Shown here piece by piece: positions 31,045-32,737 of a DNA stretch of 32,737 bases. Every line of letters begins with the position of its first letter. The stretch's first letter is position 1. The DNA is from Myxococcota bacterium. Its GTDB lineage: Bacteria; Myxococcota_A; Polyangia; Fen-1088. The stretch spans positions 1-32,737 of the forward strand of contig JAICYS010000033.1 in NCBI GenBank assembly GCA_025934105.1. Direction: 5' to 3'. Both the position numbers and the translations under genes were made by a program. The notes beneath the pieces are model-generated. The model had not been told where the DNA came from. It worked only from the letters and a program-made list of their open reading frames with translations, and did no database searches.

Positions 31045-32737
31045 TTACGAGCAGCCGCTGGTCGTTCCGCAGTTCACGCACTTGTGGCAGCTGCCGTTGG
31101 GGATCATGATCGAGCCGCATTCGGGGCAGGTCGGCGCGTCGGTCCGGGCGATGAAGCTGTAGTTGCCGTTGACCGAGCCGTGGCCGTTGCCGTGGCCGTT
31201 GGCCTTGCCGTTCACCTGGCCGCTCACGTCGATGACCTCGACCTTGTGCGCCGCGGCCACGACCTCGCCGACGCGCTCGATCTGCGCCTCGGTGGTGGCC
31301 GGCGCGGGCTCGGCGAGCGGGGCCTCGCGCACGAACTTGGCCGCCAGCCAGCGGAACAGGTAGTCCATGATCGAGCTGGCCCGCGGGATCTCGGGGTTCT
31401 CGGTGAAGCCGTAAGGCTCGAACCGGGTGCGCGAGAACTTGTCGCAGAGCAGCCGCAGCGGAACGCCGTGCTGCAGGGCCAGCGAGATGGCGGTGGCGAA
31501 GCTGTCCATCACGCCGGAGATGGTCGACCCTTCCTTGGCCATCTTCACGAAGATCTCGCCCGGCTCGCCGGTCTCGTAGAGGCCCACGTGGATGTACCCC
31601 TCGTGGCCCGCCACCGAGAACTTGTGCGTGATCGACTGCCGCTCGTCGGGCAGCTTGCGCCGCACCGCCGCCGGCGGGCCGTTCTTGACCGGCTCGGCCG
31701 CCACCGCGCCCTTGGAGAGGCCCGGGTCGGTCTTGCTGGTCGACAGCGGCTGCGTGCGCTTGCAGCCGTCGCGGTAGATGGCCACCGCCTTGAGGCCCTG
31801 CTTCCAGGACTCCATGTAGGCCTCCTGCACGTCCTCGACGGTGGCGTCGGGCGGCAGGTTCACCGTCTTCGAGATGGCGCCCGAGATGAACGGCTGCGCG
31901 GCCGCCATCATCCGGATGTGCCCCAGGTAGTGGATCGAGCGGGTGCCGTTGGCGGCGCGGAACGCGCAGTCGAACACCGGCAGGTGCTCGGGCTTGAGGC
32001 CCGGCGCCCCCTCGATCGTCTCCTCGGTGTCGATGTAGTCGACGATGGCCTTGGTCTGCGGCTCGTCGTACCCGAGCTTGGTCAGCGCCTCGGTGATCGT
32101 GTTGTTCACGATCTTGATCATCCCGCCGCCCACCAGCCGCTTGTACTTGATGAGCGCGATGTCCGGCTCGATGCCGGTGGTGTCGCAGTCCATCATGAAG
32201 CCGATGGTGCCGGTCGGCGCCAGCACCGTCGCCTGGCCGTTCCGGTAGCCGTGCGCCACGCCCAACGAAATCGTCTGGTCCCAGGCCTCGCGCGCGGCCG
32301 ACAGCAGGTCGGCCGGCACCTGGCTGGCGTCGATCTTGTCGACGGCCCGGCGATGCTTCTTCATGACGCCGATGAACGAGTCTTCGTTCTCGGCGTATCC
32401 GTCGAACGGCCCGGTCACGTCGCGCGCGATGACCGCGCTGGTCCGGTAGGCCCACCCGGTCATGAGCGCCGTGATCGCGCCCGCGTAGGCGCGCGCCGCC
32501 TCGCTGTCGTACGGAAGCCCGCGCGACATCAGCAGCGCGCCCAGGTTGGCGTACCCCAGGCCGAGCGGCCGGAACCGATGCGAGTTCTCCTCAATCCTCT
32601 TGGTCGGGTACTTGGCGTTCCCGACGATGATCTCCTGCGCCAGGATGGTCGCCTCGACGGCGCGGCGGAAGGACTCGATGTCCATGTCACCCTCGGCGCC
32701 CACGAACCGGCGCAGGTTCAGCGACGCCAGGTTGCAG
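31045..32737 (-). CDS. nrdJ: vitamin B12-dependent ribonucleotide reductase (class II), partial
   Basis: NrdJ reduces ribonucleotides to deoxyribonucleotides using adenosylcobalamin, without need for oxygen. The 563 codons present are the C-terminal part of the family. At the right edge CNLASLNL is a conserved barrel motif, followed by GLGYANLGALLM, LAPTGTIGFMMDCDTTGIEP and YRDGCKRTQPLS. The protein ends in a Cys-rich tail (CPECGSIM, CHKCVNCG, GCS) that shuttles electrons and may bind zinc. The N-terminal part lies outside the window. A linker of Asn/Gly/His repeats (NGHGNGHG) precedes the tail. It ends 21 bases before a strong hairpin. Confidence 0.96.
   Translation of the reverse strand, partial: CNLASLNLRRFVGAEGDMDIESFRRAVEATILAQEIIVGNAKYPTKRIEENSHRFRPLGLGYANLGALLMSRGLPYDSEAARAYAGAITALMTGWAYRTSAVIARDVTGPFDGYAENEDSFIGVMKKHRRAVDKIDASQVPADLLSAAREAWDQTISLGVAHGYRNGQATVLAPTGTIGFMMDCDTTGIEPDIALIKYKRLVGGGMIKIVNNTITEALTKLGYDEPQTKAIVDYIDTEETIEGAPGLKPEHLPVFDCAFRAANGTRSIHYLGHIRMMAAAQPFISGAISKTVNLPPDATVEDVQEAYMESWKQGLKAVAIYRDGCKRTQPLSTSKTDPGLSKGAVAAEPVKNGPPAAVRRKLPDERQSITHKFSVAGHEGYIHVGLYETGEPGEIFVKMAKEGSTISGVMDSFATAISLALQHGVPLRLLCDKFSRTRFEPYGFTENPEIPRASSIMDYLFRWLAAKFVREAPLAEPAPATTEAQIERVGEVVAAAHKVEVIDVSGQVNGKANGHGNGHGSVNGNYSFIARTDAPTCPECGSIMIPNGSCHKCVNCGTTSGCS

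Noticed and set aside
31180..31220. Short repeat coding NGHGNGHG as a mobile or regulatory repeat
   Set aside because: It is an in-frame low-complexity linker within nrdJ with only two full units.

Overview
The window is a very GC-rich (about 70% by eye), densely coding piece of a bacterial chromosome. The gene set suggests a Myxococcota / former Deltaproteobacteria-type organism, probably an environmental genome. The hints are a type VI VgrG, a PEGA-domain protein, many small lipoproteins, a SpoIVB-type S55 peptidase in a non-sporulation setting, a B12-dependent ribonucleotide reductase, and near-universal G/C third codon positions. This placement is inference. I see no rRNA, tRNA, CRISPR array, insertion sequence or prophage.

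Layout. (1) 1-963: a truncated second RNase HI copy at the left edge, a short lipoprotein reading frame antisense to it, and an intact RNase HI on the minus strand. (2) 963-2931: a lipoprotein and an AstE/AspA-like zinc hydrolase. (3) 2998-9999: a plus-strand run that is the most unusual part. A Lys/Ala-rich protein with a histone-H1-like tail is followed by four tandem EutN/CcmL-type microcompartment vertex proteins, an ACT-domain protein with an encapsulation-peptide-like N-terminus, its usual partner UPF0210/DUF711, a purple-acid-phosphatase-like enzyme, a mutarotase-fold protein and a phosphopantetheinyl transferase. (4) 15640-10161, minus: S55 peptidase, beta-propeller protein, metallo-beta-lactamase-fold hydrolase and a permuted methyltransferase. 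(5) 15873-18046: small lipoprotein, argC, argB. (6) 18276-21150: an orphan VgrG, convergent with a UlaG-like hydrolase. (7) 21184-26933: uvrC, ftsK, lolA. (8) 30281-27167, minus: cobU and a glyoxalase-II-like hydrolase, a PEGA protein, and an ECF sigma factor coupled to a CPPC thioredoxin. (9) 30353-32737: Cys-rich lipoprotein, a strong hairpin, and nrdJ running off the right edge.

Two observations deserve follow-up. First, the four-vertex-protein operon without any hexameric shell gene, next to an ACT/UPF0210 pair whose ACT member has a shell-targeting-like helix, may be a satellite microcompartment locus with an undescribed cargo. Second, several start codons sit exactly six bases after a TAnnnT-like -10 box, which indicates frequent leaderless transcription.
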